Shown: positions 12,601 to 25,332 of the stretch, piece after piece
How the letters are laid out: each line of letters begins with the position of its first letter
Numbering within the stretch: position 1 is the stretch's first letter
Assembly: GCA_947034885.2 (NCBI GenBank)
Contig: OX344753.2
Span: 25,002,347-25,066,346, forward strand
Direction: 5' to 3'
Length of the DNA: 64,000 nucleotides
Origin: Thuidium tamariscinum
Taxonomy: Eukaryota; Streptophyta; Bryopsida; Hypnales; Thuidiaceae
Notes under the pieces: generated by a model
Database searches by the model: none
What the model saw: only the letters and a program-made list of their open reading frames with translations
Told to the model about the DNA's origin: nothing
Program-made: the position numbers and the translations under genes

Positions 12601-12854
12601 TTCTTTACTAGGAATTTTATTTAAATAACAATAATTATTTTGCACAATTGCAGACCCATGTTGTGGATTTTGATCACCCAACTTGTCACTCCAAGTTTGT
12701 CTTCTATTATACTTTGTTATCAATTTGATGATTTGCAAATGGAATCAACAATTTTGAGACCTTCTCCAATGATCACTTGGAGTGGTCTATTCCTAAGCAC
12801 TTTCTTGTTCAATCACTATTTAAAGCACATCCCGATGCAAAAAATTAAGCTTTG
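9654..12854 (+). CDS. Folate-biopterin transporter (BT1/FBT) family gene, five internal exons
   Basis: Exons 9654-9873, 10062-10465, 10558-10763, 11935-12095 and 12654-12854 total about 397 codons. Each intron is GT...AG and every junction keeps the frame. FBT proteins are multi-pass membrane transporters of folates/pterins. Exon 1 has a membrane helix, then VIMVDKI where the family has a conserved acidic segment. Exon 2 has SWFVVACGGIIGN and IFLFLSLLPIFHLFA, matching the family's middle helices. Exon 5 has PMLWILITQLVTPSLSSI and FNHYLKHIPMQKIKLW, matching the start of the second half. The linker in exons 2-4 is long and acidic, larger than usual. Codons are strongly A/T-ending, unlike AUG5 and GAD here. 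About 100 N-terminal and 120 C-terminal residues are not found, so it could be a diverged gene with long introns or a partial copy. The family call rests on motif memory, not alignment. Confidence 0.6.
10900..11225. repeat. Dispersed repeat, relatives at about 30930-31140 and 17240-17440
   Basis: Words such as GGAATTGACATCTAACCCAA, TTTCATATTTTTTGGA and GAATTAGTTATAA recur in order at 30975-31045. An inverted relative lies around 17240-17440 (GAAACGACTTGTATTAG, TGTTCCACCTCCCCAAAATT). Within this copy TCCTCCCTAAAATGTAC and GTACATTTTAGGAGGTG form a hairpin. No terminal duplication is readable. Confidence 0.5.
11406..11846. mobile_element. H-family inverted-repeat element, nested pair
   Basis: The outer ends read ATGGTGAAATTCATT and AATGAAATTCACTAT. 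Inside, 11469-11695 has its own ends ATGGTCAATTTCATT and AAAATTGACCAT. The inner part is a degenerate array of TGCCATTTT(G/A)ACA words. A relative lies at 18318-18628. It sits wholly inside an intron of the transporter gene. Confidence 0.6.
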
Positions 12855-13894
12855 GTAAGTTATGTTAATGATCGTCAAGAATTTGAATAGAGTATATGGA
12901 TAGAATATCTATATCAAATACAAATCCTTTCAAAAATTCTAATGCAAATGTGGTACCATGCATTTACCATGCAATTTGATCATTTAAATAAAGGCAAACA
13001 CAATATACAACCTAACCTATATTCATCTCATATACTTCACTCAATATAAAACAAACTATTTTGCTAATATTTCATCAATTTCGTAATTGCAAGTATTTCA
13101 AATTGTTATTATTTCAAATGCAATTGAATTCCTCATAGCCATCAAAACCTTGAATGGTGAGAATATTTGCATTATGTTTATTGAATTGTAAATCATTCCA
13201 TATTCAAAATGTTTTATTTCCTTTGCTCCACTAAAATTCTCTAAATCAAGGAGTAATTTCATCTCTAAAAAGCTCTATTTTTTAAATTTCAATCATTAAG
13301 TAAGTGTTCAACGTATTGAATAACCTTGTAGAGGCAAGTGAAACAATCTAAGAGCATTCATTTAGCCTAGTAAGCTCACCCTTGCTTATATGAGGTACCT
13401 TATAAGGTAGGAGGCTCAAATTTCACTCTGAAATGGACATAATATGGTCCTTAAGTAGACCTCTAAAGTCATTGAATGAATCAAGAAAAAAATATTATTT
13501 ATTTCGAAAGCTAATTATCCTCTTTGCTTTCACCATTTCTTTTACAAGCCACAAGTAAATAGTTTATGGAAGACTTAGGGTCATAAATAGGGGCCTATGA
13601 TAAAAACTTGTTTGAAAATTTACAAGTAATTCAACATTGCTTTAAAAAACATGAAACTACTTGTATTACATTTTGGATCTAATTTTCCTTTCTCTAAAAA
13701 ATACCCTTAAAATATTCTTATATAAGAAAACATGTGAGAAATGCAAACTAGCCTTTAGATGAGTTGTTTTTGAGCCTTCTACTTCACTAATTGCTTCTTC
13801 AAACATAAGTGCTAATGATGCATTCAATGATTACTTTGTTGCTATAAAAACTTGTTCATAAAGTAGACCTTATATCTTAATTGCAAATATTTAA
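12855..13894. other. AT-rich DNA downstream of the last transporter exon found
   Basis: The intron donor TG|GTAAGT at 12855 implies another exon further right. I searched by eye for the conserved C-terminal half of the BT1 fold and found none here. No other gene or delimited element is visible. Confidence 0.4.
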
Positions 13895-14434
13895 GGGTCA
13901 TTGCAAGAAACACTTACCATTTTTGGCTCAAAATAGCCTATTTTGATGAGTCTTGTGACTTTTGGAATAATTTTTCTTAAATTAAAATAAAATATGGATA
14001 ATTTGGTGAGCAAAAAGAATATTGTGTCTCTTAAAACTCAGACTTAAGAAAATTTAACTCTAAAAGTTAAGCACAAAAAAAAGCACAATGGAAAATACAA
14101 TGGAAATAGACCCTTCGATGTTTGATTTTTTAAGTAGTAAAAAATTCAAAAAAATAAAGTAAGTTTCCTTTTTACTTAAAGGTTCTCTTCTTCAAACGAA
14201 TCATTTTCATCTTTGTAAAATGGATAAGGTAGACATCCAATCGAGGATTGTTTAAAAATAATAAAATAATTTTAAGTTTATACTTAAAAATTAGATTATG
14301 TCTAAAACTATTATATGTACCTTAATTTCAAGTTTCATATGAAATAAACAAGCAAAGCAAAAGTTATGAATAAAAAACCACATGTTCAAGGCTAAGGGGA
14401 CAAAAAATAGGACAAGTGTTTCTTGCAATCACCC
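13895..14434. mobile_element. A-family element copy 1, TTAA target duplication
   Basis: Terminal inverted repeats begin GGGTCATTGCAAGAAACAC and finish GTGTTTCTTGCAATCACCC. TTAA flanks both sides (13891-13894 and 14435-14438). The element is 540 bp, shorter than the ~725-bp copies at 23730, 43740 and 62350, so it lacks part of the interior. Non-coding. Confidence 0.85.
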
Positions 14435-14909
14435 TTAAGATGGGGAACTAATGTTTCCAGAATCCCATTGTTGCCACCATCCTTTAAATTATGTAAAATG
14501 ATAGAGCTAGCAACATTTACAAACAATGTTCAAATATCATACTTTCTATATGGATTTTTGGTGCCTAAATGATAGTGCCTAATTTAAAGATTTTGCATAG
14601 ATTTAAAGGATGGGTTACTTGTTCTTGAATGCATGTATTGTTGGCACTTTGACTAAAAATACAATTAATCCATTAAGGGAAAAATTTCATGAGTTTTTTT
14701 GATAAAATAGGGGGAGTACATGGTTTGAAACCATGTAAGGTAGAGTATATATTATAACAACAATAATAATGAAAATAAAGTGATTAATATATGTACCATC
14801 ACATTTGGTTAAATTTTTAACATTATGAAATCCAAATTTGAAGTATACAAATGTACTATAATTATTTATTAAATAATTAAGAACTTTTTATCAAAATTTG
14901 AATTAGTAT

Positions 14910-15176
14910 CATTAGATGAAATCTGAGGGCATTACAGGGCCGGTTCAGGTTTGTTCCCAAAACGGCTCCCAATGCCGCTGACCGCTGCCAGGTTGACTTT
15001 TATCAAAATAAAATAAAATAAAATTGGGGGGGTCCTAAAATATGAAAATAAGTCCAACATCTTTTTATTACGTGGCAACGTCCCGACCACATAGGATTCG
15101 AGTTCACAAGGCAGAAACTGCGTTCCCGCAGTTCGGGAACCCACAGTCTTCTAATGCCCTCAAATTTCATCTAATG
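14910..15176. mobile_element. C-family inverted-repeat element, copy 1
   Basis: The ends pair over about 25 bp: CATTAGATGAAATCTGAGG on the left and the complement of CATTAGATGAAATTTGAGG on the right. The interior shares TGGTTCCC-like ends, a GGGTCCTRAAATATGAAAA tract and ACGTGG with copy 2 at 56081-56372, in the same orientation. It is GC-richer than its surroundings. No clear target duplication. Confidence 0.75.
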
Positions 15177-15798
15177 ACAATGACAATGATACCATTGGAG
15201 TCAAAGGCATCAAAATGATGTAAGATTGATGCAAGGTATTAAGGTTGTGTCATCCTATTATAAAAGATTGTTAGTTTTCATTCATCCCTCTAAATATGTC
15301 TAGCCATTAATGAACTTATAATTGTGTATCATTGTTACAAATGATTATCCTACAAGTTTGCCATTATAGTTGATCATATTATACAATATGAATGGATATC
15401 TATTAAATGAGTGCTATGATTTGATGTTGAAAAGTCGATAGATAATCATTGATGAATGTAAATAGAATTTACAAACACTATACACTATATAGCCAAAATA
15501 TTAACCCTCCAAATACATTATTACCTTTTGATTAGTTTATAGTTTGAACTTGAAATTACTATCATTAGAAGAGCATCAAAAATCACTTTCAATAAATACA
15601 ATATTACATTAATTTTGACTTTGAATGACTAAAATAAATCCCTTCAAATGAAAAACATGATTTTGCTTCATTTGATGAGCATTTATATCTTTTGTCTTGT
15701 AGTTTGTTTTTGAAGGGTTGTATTTTTTATGACCAATGTCAAAATTTGAGTTTTCTTACATATATTGAAGACACTTTTCGATGTACTTGCAATGTTAA

Positions 15799-17608
15799 CC
15801 CTTTAACCCCTAAAGGTTTTTGACTATGTTTTCACCAAAATTGCTCCAAAACTGTCATTTTTAGGATAACTATCAAATTTTAGAAAAAAAACATTTTTAG
15901 AATAATGTAACCGTTGGATCTTAGAGTATACTAGTTTGAGAGCATGTACAAAAAAATTCAGAAAATTCCGCCATGTAGATTGTAAGATAATAGTGTTTGA
16001 AGTTACAAAAATCCCTTTTTTATCACTGCGGAAATCCAGGCAGCTGCACTTCAGAAGGTCACATTTGTATGAAAAAATATTCAAAATGGTTGTTAATCTT
16101 TAGATTCATTCTTCAATTCAAGTTGGGTACATGCTCAAAAAATTTCAAATCATTTCGAATTGTACAACATGTACAAAAAAAATAGTAAGTAGAGAGAAGT
16201 AGAGAATTATTCAAAACACTAAATGTTTAACAATTTATTTATTGAATTGAAAAATGCCAATCTCAATGGTTCAAATGTTGTAATAAACATTCTACACCCA
16301 ATGTTTTTTGTTTTTTTCAAAAATATTGAAAATTGAGTAAAATAAAGGACTTCAAAGTTTGTTTTAGAGTAGAGAATCCATAACTACCCGCAAACTAAAA
16401 TTCTTCATAACTTTTGACTCATTAATCCAAATGGAATGATTCAAAGATTTTCACATATATATAAATATATAAAACCAATTTCAAATTTTGGTTTCCAAAA
16501 AAAGTGATTTTTTCTGATCTGCCCGAACTGCCCGAGTTGAGAAACAAACAACATATTATGCAATAACTTTTCAACCATGTAGTCAAAAGTCATGAAAATT
16601 GTTGGGCTTCAAAGATACTCCTCGTCCACACCTTCTATTAAATTTTGGTTCCAAAATATAGAAATCTCTAGTCACACGTACCTGCCCAAAATCGCTATGT
16701 TGCCAAAAAAGCACTTTGGTCCTTTAGGGGTTAAGGACTGGTCGACCACTTTTGGGTTGATTTTTGCACTTTTGGTCTTATATTGTTCAAAATACATTTG
16801 ACCACAAAAATCTCAAATAGTAAAGCAATTAGAGTGTCTTCATGCACTTCAAACAAAACCAATTTCAAGAGAATTGGAGCATTAATGCATTAGCTATGAG
16901 GTTGCAAATTCAAATGGCCTGGACTCTAAAATGGGAAGTGTTCAACAACAATACAAAAAAATATCAACCAATTTGTGAGATTTTTTTGTATCTTGATGTC
17001 TTGACAGGGCATAAGTGTTGCTTTGTAATCCCATAAATGCCCAAAGTAAACTTATGCATTGAAATTTATATTGTGCAAATTCTAAAGAATCATTCAAGTC
17101 ATTGATTTTTGAGGATTAAGGGAAACAACTCAAATTCCAACAAGGCTCTAAAAGCAAACATGATTTAGAGGTACATTTTGCTTTCATCAATGTACCAAAT
17201 CTGCATATTTTAGAAGGGTATTGCTTTTGATGACCACATATGACCATTTTTTATGAACTTCAAAAATTTGTAACTAATTTCAAAAAGCTTCAAAAAAATA
17301 TGAAACGACTTGTATTAGATGCCTATTCTACTTGTATCTCAAGAAAAAATTATTGAAAAATATTTAAAGATGTTCCACCTCCCCAAAATTCAATTCTAAT
17401 CCTTAAAAGGTTGATTTATGGACCTTCTACTTTATTTATAGCAATTTATACCATTGGATGAGTTTGAATTTTTGTTAGGTTGAAGAATCTACCTTATGGC
17501 AACATTTTATATATTTTGATCTAAGATTACATCCTTAGAATGGCTACAAAATTCACTTTCCTTGAAGAACTATGTTTGCCTCCCAAATCAACTACGGTCT
17601 TTAAGGGG
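15799..17608. mobile_element. D-family TTAA element copy 2, interrupted by an E element
   Basis: The outer ends are TTAA|CCCTTTAA at 15795 and GGTCTTTAAGGGG|TTAA at 17609-17612. Removing the E element at 15807-16730 plus one TTAA gives an end beginning CCCTTTAAGGACTGGTCGAC, which matches the inverted end of D copy 1 (27788-28362). The rest (16735-17608) matches D copy 1 in reverse: GACCACTTTTGGGTTGATT at one side and CCTCCCAAATCAACTACGG at the other. PiggyBac-like by TTAA and CCC ends; no transposase. Confidence 0.75.
15807..16730. mobile_element. E-family TTAA element inserted in the D element
   Basis: The ends are CCCCTAAAGG and CCTTTAGGGG, each bordered by TTAA (15803-15806 and 16731-16734), giving 924 bp. 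It lies within the TTAA found inside the terminal repeat of the host D element. The right third is shared with 5715-6069. No coding capacity; likely a non-autonomous piggyBac-type element. Confidence 0.8.
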
Positions 17609-17612
17609 TTAA

Positions 17613-19320
17613 AAATTTCAAGTTTTAATTATATACTAATGAAAAGATAGTCATATATATGGAGGGCTTCTTTGTTAATTGTAAAGCGGATGCTTTAAGG
17701 TATTGCCGAGTAAAGTGCCATTTGGTCTTTTATACATCCAAGGCTCAATAAGCACTTGAGTATTGTAGTTTGAAGTATGTTATTTGTTTTTATGGTAACT
17801 CTTGCTCCTCAAGTTTGATGCTTGTATATGAAAATACTATACCAATTAAGAAAATGAGTAAGATTACAAGAAATTCGTTTTTTACTTTACAAACCAAAAC
17901 CAAATTACCAAGAATTGAAATTATTGATTATATAAATAAATTAAAATAATTTCAAAACTTTCAAAAATAATAACAAATCAATGCTACAAAGGGTACAATA
18001 GACCTTTACATCATATACAATAATGATTGGAGGTAGTAGAGAGTCTATTCCCTAACTTGGAAGGATAATTGGGGTGGGATTTCACTAAATCGTAGGATTG
18101 TCTTTAACACTCACTCTTTTCTATTGCAAATGACTCCTATACAAAGTCAAAAGTAACTCTTGAAATAGTAATTGATAGTATTTTATATTTGTAGCTATAT
18201 TCCATAATTAGTGTTCTATTGTAGATTCAAACCACTTTTATCCTTAAATTAATCCCCAAAGTTTTGAAACAATGTTTTGAATTGTGTAATTTGCAATTTA
18301 TAAATTTTAAAACCCATATGGTGAATTTTATTAAAATGGTGGTATTCCATATGCCATTTTTTAGATTGTGCGGTTTGAACTAAATACTAACATTTAGGAC
18401 AAGTGTAGATTTTCAACATCTACATTACATGTAGATCTCAAAGATCTATGATAGATTTAGATTTTAGATTGCATGATTTGAAATATTTTAGACATGTATA
18501 GATTTCAGACATCTACGACACATATAGATTTCAAAGATCTATGACAGGTTTAGATTCCAGACCATGTAGTCCAAACTATAAAAAGTGTCAAAGTAATGGA
18601 ATGTCACCAATTTAATACAATTCACCATCAATGTAGAAAATAATCTTATATTTATTGTCAAGAAAAAGTCATGTAAGAGAAATAAATGGGATGAGTTCAT
18701 AGTCAAAAATACATCTTCTAAATTTGCCATTTGAAGATTTTTTGTAAAATATTGTAGATGCTTTATTCCCACCCTTGGAACAAAGTGTACACAACCGGGT
18801 TTTTTTATGTTATGCCTTGGTTCTAATGGGTGTCTAGCTATGTACAATCCAAATCAGCTCTCTAAGCAATGGATCTTTCTAACTTTTACTCCTACCTTTC
18901 TTTCCTTTTAGTTGTTCTATAGAGGACATTAGCCCAATGTCCTTGTATGAATGACTTTACCAAGGCTAGCCTTATCTAAGCAAATATTTAGGCAATGATT
19001 GGTTAGAAAATATTAATACCCTTAAAGATGTTTTAATTTTCTTGCCCAAAGATGATTCTATAATTGTAATTTCTCTAAGGTAATCCTAGCCTATCTTAGT
19101 CTATCTCTTTTATAATAAAATAAAGTAATCCTCAAAAAATACCCTTCAAAATTTAACCTTTGATTGGTAATATTTTCAAAATTGGATTCCCAATCCTAAT
19201 TGATTGATAATATTTTCTAATTTTTCTCTTACTTCTACTTCTATTCTAAATCACAATCCTTTTAATTTTTCCTTAGTTACGATTTTCCTATGAGTTTTAT
19301 CCTATTTGTAAAATGAGTTC
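17613..19320. other. AT-rich intergenic DNA with an H-family element
   Basis: Apart from the repeat at 18318-18628, I recognise no gene or RNA. Frames of about 100 codons on the minus strand near 18539-18847 overlap the repeat and match no family. Confidence 0.4.
18318..18628. mobile_element. H-family inverted-repeat element with internal tandem duplication
   Basis: The ends are ATGGTGAATTTTATTAAAAT and the near complement ending AATTCACCAT, related to 11406-11846. The interior 18395-18560 holds about two diverged copies of a ~110-bp unit with the words GTAGATTTCAAAGATCTATG and TTTCAGACATCTACRACA. Confidence 0.6.
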
Positions 19321-22300
19321 TATAAATTGTACGAATTTACTTCGATCATGTTGACTTTGAAATCTTCATGGCCTCCAAATATTTCTTCTCAATACACCAA
19401 TTCCACCTCCACTTCAATGGTTTCGTATAAAAAAATTGTGTTTGGTGCGTCTTCACTATGCCTTGAGGGTTCCGTATTATCCTTTTACTTGACCTTTTCT
19501 TCTCTTTTTAATTGTCTTCTTTATCTTTTAAATCTTCCCCCTTGTCTTTTGGTAGGACTATAAAGTCGAACTATAAAAAATCCTAAAAAGATCTAATTTT
19601 CCTTACTAACTAAATGGTTTCCAAAGTCAAATCTCCCTACAACTAAGCTCTCTCAACTTTACTGTAATTTAGCAAGTCTCTAAATCTCCCTTAAGTCAAA
19701 CTATTTTTTTTTGGGTCTTTTCTCCTTGTCTTCTATCAACTAAAATATTGGTTAAAAAGTCAATGTATATTCTCCTTCATCTCTCTCCTTCACTCATAAG
19801 TATTCTCACTCTCCTACTCTTGGTCTTAGTATTCTGTATGTGTATGAGGAATTACTTTTAAGTTGAGAGAGTTTTGGAAGAAAAGTAAGTTTTTGTGTTG
19901 GACTGAGGCAAGTTTTTGTGTTAGACTAGAGCTGAGAGGACGCTGAAAACCTTAGAGGAGGTTGAGAGGATGTTGGATTCCAATGTGAGGTCAATTGAGG
20001 TCAAAAAAGGGGCCAGTCACCTCACAAGCTGATTGGCTCTCTTCAATGATCTGACTCTTATTTTTTGGTTCATTTTTTGGGTATTGAAGGCCCATGTTGG
20101 GGGTTTGGTCCTAGTTCTCACAAAATCTAAAATTTTGGGGTATTAAAGGATCCAATTCCTAATTTTGAGCGGAAGTTTGATTTTCAAAGAGAAGACTAAA
20201 ATATTGTATTTTTTGGGAAATTTCTATCTACTCTCTCTCCCTTCTTCCTTGGTTTCTAAATTCTAATTTTTCAAGGAAAGACTCAACACCGATTAGTTCT
20301 CCTCACACTTTGTCTACTCAAAAATCACACTTAGTGTTCAAAATTTCCAAAAAAATGGGGAAAAGGGGGCCCTGGTAGACATCATCCCCATGTATAAAGT
20401 TTTGAATTGTGTGAATATTCAGTACTGGAGTGCTAAACTTGGCTGAGAGTTCTCCAACTCTGTAATTGTCGATTGTTGGCCCGTACTCCCCTAGCCCGTA
20501 TTGGCGGTTTTCAACTAATTGGGGGGTGCTAGCTGGGCTGATCCACTCAACTCAAACAAAAGATCACTTAACTAAATACTAGCGGTGGTTGTCAATAATT
20601 TTCTTAACCAATCTAGGGTCTCTTTGAGGAATCCTTTGATAAAAATCGAATTGGAAAAGAAACTTAAGACAAAGGTCGGAGGTACCAAACTTCTTTCAAT
20701 TTCACCTTTGAAGATTTGTTGTTTTAAAGAATGGATCAAAGGACGAAAGCTTTGTTGTATTAGAGGAGTTAGCCTTGAATTTTGGAAAAAATTTGCAAGG
20801 GCCTTGTTAAAAATTCTTATTTGGAGTTTTGAATCAACTCCAGATTTCACATTTGGATCACAATTCAATGGCTAGGCCCGAGGGGGATTCAGTTAAACTA
20901 ATCGAGGTTTTAAATCCACCCGAAGAGACTAGTCACAAAGAATTATAATATCACTAAATTGCAAAAAGACTGCAAGATCTATGTGAATGGTTAGTGAACT
21001 AAAATGGAATAACAATGCCTTCAACAATGAGTTTCAAAACACAAAGAAATGCTTAAAACTCACAATTTAAAACAAAGTGCAAGAAAACGAGAAGGCCTTG
21101 AGAGAGTATCAAACAAGGTTGTTGAAGTAGGAAGGTATTGAAAAGCTTAAAAATGAGTGCCAAATGAGTATGGAAGATGATTGTAAGGTGGTATAAAAGA
21201 ATTAAAGTATGAAGGTGTATAAGATGAAAAATGGTGTAATAGTATAATGTAGTAGTTATAGTGTGAAGTGAAGGGAGGGGGAGGCCTTTTATATGTTTCC
21301 AAGACCTTGCCCCTCAAATTGTTTGCTAATCTACTTGGGAAAATCAAAATTAACCTCTAAAATTCTATACTACTATTGTGACCATCCTAACTATTGGAGA
21401 AATGGTCCGATTGCCAAATGGAAAGTTCCATTAGCTTCAAAAGACCCAAATTAGTTTATAGAGAACCTCTGCTTCCTTACTCCCGGAGTTTAATTGGGCT
21501 CAAAAGCTAACAATTACAACCTAGTGAAAAGGGTAGAAAATTTATCTTTTAGAATTGATTTTTTCCAAAAGTTTTGACTAGCCAGGGTTGTTGGGAAGGT
21601 CCAAGAATGTAATAAAAGAATTTAAATTGACTCAAATCATACACCGTATGCTTCCCATATGCTGGTCAACTCGCAAGGAATTTGGTAAAACCATTATAAA
21701 TTGTTGCCACTGCTGATTTGGGTACTTTTTGAAGTCAAAATGTCTTGAAATTTGGCATGGATTATAATTATGCTAAAACACACTATCCTAATTTTTAGTG
21801 GGATTTTACCATCACCATGGAATTTTATATAAATTTTCAACTGTTAGTAAAAGCAATTGACTTTCCATGGAGTCATTTTCACAATTCAAAAAATTATGAA
21901 ACTTTTAGGGAAACTTTTAGAAAGCCTCCTAAAGCAAAGCGCAAAGTTTCATTGAAAGCTCACACTTTCTAAATGAAGTAGAAATTATACTATAGCGGAA
22001 TTAATTCCTTTGGGAAAGAATCATTCCTATACAACGAAATCTCCCCAAATTGGCTTTGCTATGATGTTCTTAGAAACTTATTGGATTTCCATTATTGTCG
22101 TTTGGAACCCAATCCTATCAGGGCCGCTCTTACAAATTCTGATAAGGCTAGTTCTTAGTGCTTTCACACTAATTTACTTTCCGAATACTAATTGTTGCAA
22201 ACTTCTTGTAACTACCAAATCACGTTCTATCAACTAATAATATTTCAAAAAGTAGACCTAAGGAGTCCTTAGAGCACTCCAATATAATTCTAACTAATTC

Positions 22301-22419
22301 TCCGTGGTTATAGGGGATTGTATCAATCCTTCTACGAATACCGCTTTTAGCTATTTTTTAACCATAATAATCCTAGAAATGAGTGATAAGCAAAAAAGAA
22401 AAATCCAAGGCCCGGATGA
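19321..22419. other. Unassigned intergenic DNA, slightly higher GC
   Basis: The composition differs mildly from its neighbours, and 19900-20900 holds GC-richer patches. Mirror-image frames of about 96 codons on both strands at 20572-20875 show no family match. I found no terminal repeats, primer-binding site or coding domain to call it a retroelement. Confidence 0.35.
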
Positions 22420-22439
22420 CAACTACGGGACTTACAAAT

Positions 22440-24920
22440 ACTAAAATCAAGTTTTTCAAATCTCCAAATTTTGTGATATTTTGGAATTTTGGAATTTTGG
22501 AAATCTACATAAATCAGTTGAAGTCTCTTAAAATGTTTTAATATTAAATTTTTTATAAAATCAAACAAATGAACACTATTGTTGAGTCCAAAGTTGAAAT
22601 AATGTTGTCAATTGATTTTTGTATGTAGTTGGAATTCTACAATATTAAAAATATGAGGCAACCAACTAACATATACAATTAAAATAGTGTAGAATTAAAA
22701 ACATCCATTAGTAAATCATTTAAGTTGTTTTGTCTATAGTAAATTCTCATAGGTGGTTGGCACATTGTAAAATTGGAAACATGTAAACTACTAATGAATA
22801 AGATTAAAGTATTTTAACAACTACATTCATCAATTATATTCATCACCTAGATCTTTGAATCTTTGAAGTTGTAGATTGTTAAATTATGTGCTTGCACTTG
22901 GCATGCAATGCTAAATTTTATAATGTTTTTTCAATGATGCCACAATATATGAAGTTATAATACATTCTAAAAGAATATTACTATTAAAGAAGTATAGATA
23001 TGTATAAATGTTGCAATGAAAAAAATTAGTAGACTTCTGTATCATGTACAGGAATTTGTGTTGCTAATGTCCTTGCAACATTGATAATAAGGAAGTGACA
23101 TATGAAATGAAGTCCCTTGTAATTCATTTGTGTCAAATGTTTAATTTTCATTATGATATCTATAAAGATTTAAGCCCAATATATGATTTTCATTAATTCT
23201 ATCTATACTATTATGCATCCTTATTGGGTTGTTTTCTTATATGTATTTTAAGAAGTAAGATGTATTTTCCATATACATATACATAGATATACATATGGAC
23301 TCGAAAATACATTCAAGTACTTTAGTTAAGTCAAAATCAATAAGATTGTGTAATGCCTAAAATAATGAATTCAATGACATGACCTAACAACAATTAAGCC
23401 ACTTTTGTTTCACCAATACTATTCCTATAATCCTAACTAATAATTGCTTCATGCAATAAAAAATAACCACTTATGAAGATTTTCAAGTCAATTGTTTCAA
23501 TATCAATATCAATCAATTTGTTTCTAATAACCCTAAATGTCTTAGACAAAATGTATTCATGCTATAAAATATATAAGTCACAAATTTTTTGAAGTTTTCA
23601 TCAAAAGAGAATTTTTTTTTGGTCATTAATACAAATCTATATGGTCAAATTCAGAAAGTATTCTAAAAATTGTCAAATTGACCTAATCCTTTTTTTCAAA
23701 ATGGTATAGTGTTTTGACCACCTAAATGAGGGTGATTGCAAGAAACACCTGCCGATTTTGTTGTGTTTGGCTGATTTTTTTGGGAGTACTTTAAAATTAG
23801 GAAATTAATTTTAAAAAAATTTTAAAAATATGAATAGTATATATACCTCTAAGATGAAGGTTTTCACTGAAGGAAATGGATAGAAAAATTCTCTAAGTAG
23901 GAGAACTTGAAAAGTGCCAAACCTCTAGAAAATACATACCTTCATGTTTTAATTAGGGAAAAATAGTAAAAATAGATATTTTCAAAAAATAAAAAGTGTC
24001 CATTTGCAACAACTTTATGGAGATGGTCATTCACAAAAAAAAACCAAAATAATAATTTATATGTTTCAAAATACAAGCAGAAGGGAGCTCACTTTGTAGA
24101 CCTCCACACCACATAAAATTAATTATTTTTAAAAATCGTTCCTTGGAGAGCTAGAAGTCTATTAGAAGACCATCTCATCCAAATTTCATCTTAAAATCAT
24201 TAAAAAAAAGGTACTCTATAGTACTAAAAATCCCTAAACTACAAAGTGCGACATCCAATCAGGGTCTATTTTTGGATAGTAAATTATTTTTGAAAATTAT
24301 GAAAAAATTAGAGAAGGTTTATGATAGTTATGAGTACCTTTTCTACAAATATTGAGTCAAACGGAGCCAAAACACAAAAGTTATGGCCAAAAAACAAATC
24401 AGCACACGTAGTGTGACACAAAATAGGACAAGTGTTTCTTGCAATCACCCATGAGTGTTGTATTATAGAATTCAATCATTGGTGCAATAGATGTATTTAA
24501 CTTAACTATATTTCAACTTTATATGTAAGTTGTTTAGCAATATTAGAGACCTAAATTCAATGACATATGAGATATTTTTAAATGTATTTTGTTTTAGATG
24601 CATATGTAAGTTGGTTGATATTATTGATAAAAGTTCAATAATAAATAGAAGTTTTCAGTATTATAGAATTTCAATTGCATATTTATGTATGTAAATTAGT
24701 TACCAATTTTTTTTAATATTACAATATTCCAACTACATACAAAAATCAATTGACAATATTAGTTAAACTTTGGGCTCAACAATAGTGTTCATTTGTTTAG
24801 TTTTTTAAATTTTTTAACATTCAAACATTTTAAAAGACTTCAATTGATTTGTATAGATTTCCAAAATTTTAAAATTTTAAAAATATCACAAATTTCTAGA
24901 GATTTGAAATTTTTGGATTT
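22440..24920. mobile_element. Long-inverted-repeat element (arms about 230 bp), Mutator-like in form
   Basis: The left arm (about 22440-22670) and right arm (about 24690-24920) are near complements. Paired words include CAATTGATTTTTGTATGTAG with its complement, AACACTATTGTTGAG with its complement, and TGATATTTT near the outer edge. About 2 kb lies between the arms, including the A-family insertion at 23730-24450. No transposase frame is visible. Outer boundaries and target duplication are blurred, so the superfamily is only a guess from arm length. Confidence 0.55.
23730..24450. mobile_element. A-family element copy 2, ATGA target duplication
   Basis: The ends are GGGTGATTGCAAGAAACAC and GTGTTTCTTGCAATCACCC. 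ATGA flanks both sides (23726-23729, 24451-24454). Length is 721 bp. It is inserted between the arms of the long inverted repeat, so it is younger than that element. No reading frame. Confidence 0.85.
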
Positions 24921-25332
24921 AGTATCTTACAAAAAATCTTCAAATGACAAAGTTATGAGATGTAGTTTTGACTATATATAGACTTTTTCCATTTATATCT
25001 CTTATATGGCTTTTTCTTGACAATGAATATGAGATTATTTTCCACATGGATCTTCAATTTTATAGATTGCAAATCACACAATTCAAAACATTGTCTCAAA
25101 ACATTGCATATTAGTTTAAGGAAAAAAATGGTTTGAATCTACTATAGAACACTAGCTATAGAACATTGCTACAAATATTAAATATTATCAACTACTATTT
25201 CAAGAGTTACTTTTGACTTAGTGTAGGATTCATTTACAAACAAGGCATGTTGTAATGGAAAAGTTTAAAATTAATATATATTTAGATGTAGTTTAGAATA
25301 TGCCTAAGTTTAAGCCATGCTTCTAGTAGTTT

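Noticed and set aside
20572-20875. Mirror frames of about 97 codons on both strands
   Set aside because: Same stretch open on both strands, with no match; a retroelement was considered but no terminal repeats, primer site or domains were seen.
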